Below the pieces are notes generated by a model. The model made no database searches. It was not told the DNA's origin and was given only the letters and a program-made list of their open reading frames with translations. 13,887 bases of DNA from an uncultured Collinsella sp. (GTDB taxonomy: Bacteria > Actinomycetota > Coriobacteriia > Coriobacteriales > Coriobacteriaceae): assembly GCA_900543945.1 (NCBI GenBank), contig UQTN01000055.1:1-13887 (forward strand). The letters are read 5' to 3'. Below are positions 13,758-13,887 of the stretch, in pieces; the first letter of the stretch is position 1; each line of letters starts with the position of its first letter. The position numbers and the translations under genes were made by a program.

Positions 13758-13786
13758 ATCATACACTTTAGTGAGATGGAGTACAA
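13758..13786 (-). promoter_or_regulatory. sigma70-type promoter of the ABC operon
   Basis: Reading leftward, TTGTAC (13786-13781) is followed after 17 nt by TATGAT (13763-13758), five of six consensus bases. The start would be near 13751, leaving a leader of about 50 nt before the binding-protein ATG. Confidence 0.5.
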
Positions 13787-13853
13787 GGGAGGGCTTGCCC
13801 GCCGGATGCCGGGGCAGGGGTTAAGTTTGCTGCTCTACAGTCCTGCTCACGAC

Positions 13854-13876
13854 GGAGAGCACATTAAGTGCTCTCC
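13854..13876. other. perfect hairpin near the right edge
   Basis: GGAGAGCAC (13854-13862) pairs perfectly with GTGCTCTCC (13868-13876) around ATTAA. No T-tract follows on either strand, so it is not a clear terminator. It may belong to the end or leader of a gene outside the window. Between it and the ABC promoter no gene is visible. Confidence 0.5.
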
Positions 13877-13887
13877 TGTTCGTGCGG

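Noticed and set aside
1..13887. CRISPR arrays, tRNA or rRNA genes, prophage or insertion sequences
   Set aside because: No regularly spaced repeats, tRNA-like cloverleaf, rRNA segments, or integrase/transposase coding regions were seen.

Overview
The window looks like part of the chromosome of a high-GC Gram-positive gut actinobacterium, most likely a Coriobacteriia member such as Collinsella. This is inferred from GC-rich third codon positions, strong AAGGAGG-type ribosome binding sites, a fructose-family PTS, split transketolase genes and a Tat-type lipoprotein signal; no marker gene proves it. No tRNA, rRNA, CRISPR array, phage or transposase gene is visible.

Region 1 (about 56-7474) is a carbohydrate locus. 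A LacI-family regulator (+ strand) is divergent from a leftward cluster in the order PTS EIIBC, KbaZ/GatZ-like protein, transaldolase, transketolase N-half, transketolase C-half, PTS EIIA. A promoter and a near-perfect CG-centred 16-bp palindrome lie just upstream of EIIBC, which suggests direct repression by the LacI protein. The likely route is import and phosphorylation of a ketose-type sugar, rearrangement of the sugar phosphate by the KbaZ-like protein, and entry into the non-oxidative pentose phosphate pathway. The usual tagatose-pathway partners (catalytic GatY/KbaY aldolase, tagatose-6-phosphate kinase) and 1-phosphofructokinase are absent from the window, so the substrate is unknown. 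Two intergenic gaps of this cluster hold strong RNA-structure candidates: a pseudoknot-capable element between EIIBC and the KbaZ-like gene, and a GC-rich hairpin followed by an intrinsic terminator between the KbaZ-like gene and transaldolase. Expression may therefore be tuned inside the operon.

Region 2 (7475-8712) carries one rightward gene for a membrane-anchored or secreted DNA/RNA non-specific endonuclease with a long acidic Ser/Asp spacer. It ends at a bidirectional terminator.

Region 3 (8713-10788) is a leftward gene for an EF-G-like GTPase of the FusA2/EF-G2 type. Its G3 and G4 motifs are altered.

Region 4 (11029-13887) is a leftward polar amino acid ABC transporter operon in the order substrate-binding lipoprotein, permease, ATPase, terminator. 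Each of its two intergenic gaps contains a copy of the same element: a 44-45 nt core, identical in 40 positions, sitting at the tip of a long hairpin. The outer arms of the two copies differ in sequence yet each copy's arms are self-complementary. This paired element is the most unusual signal in the window.
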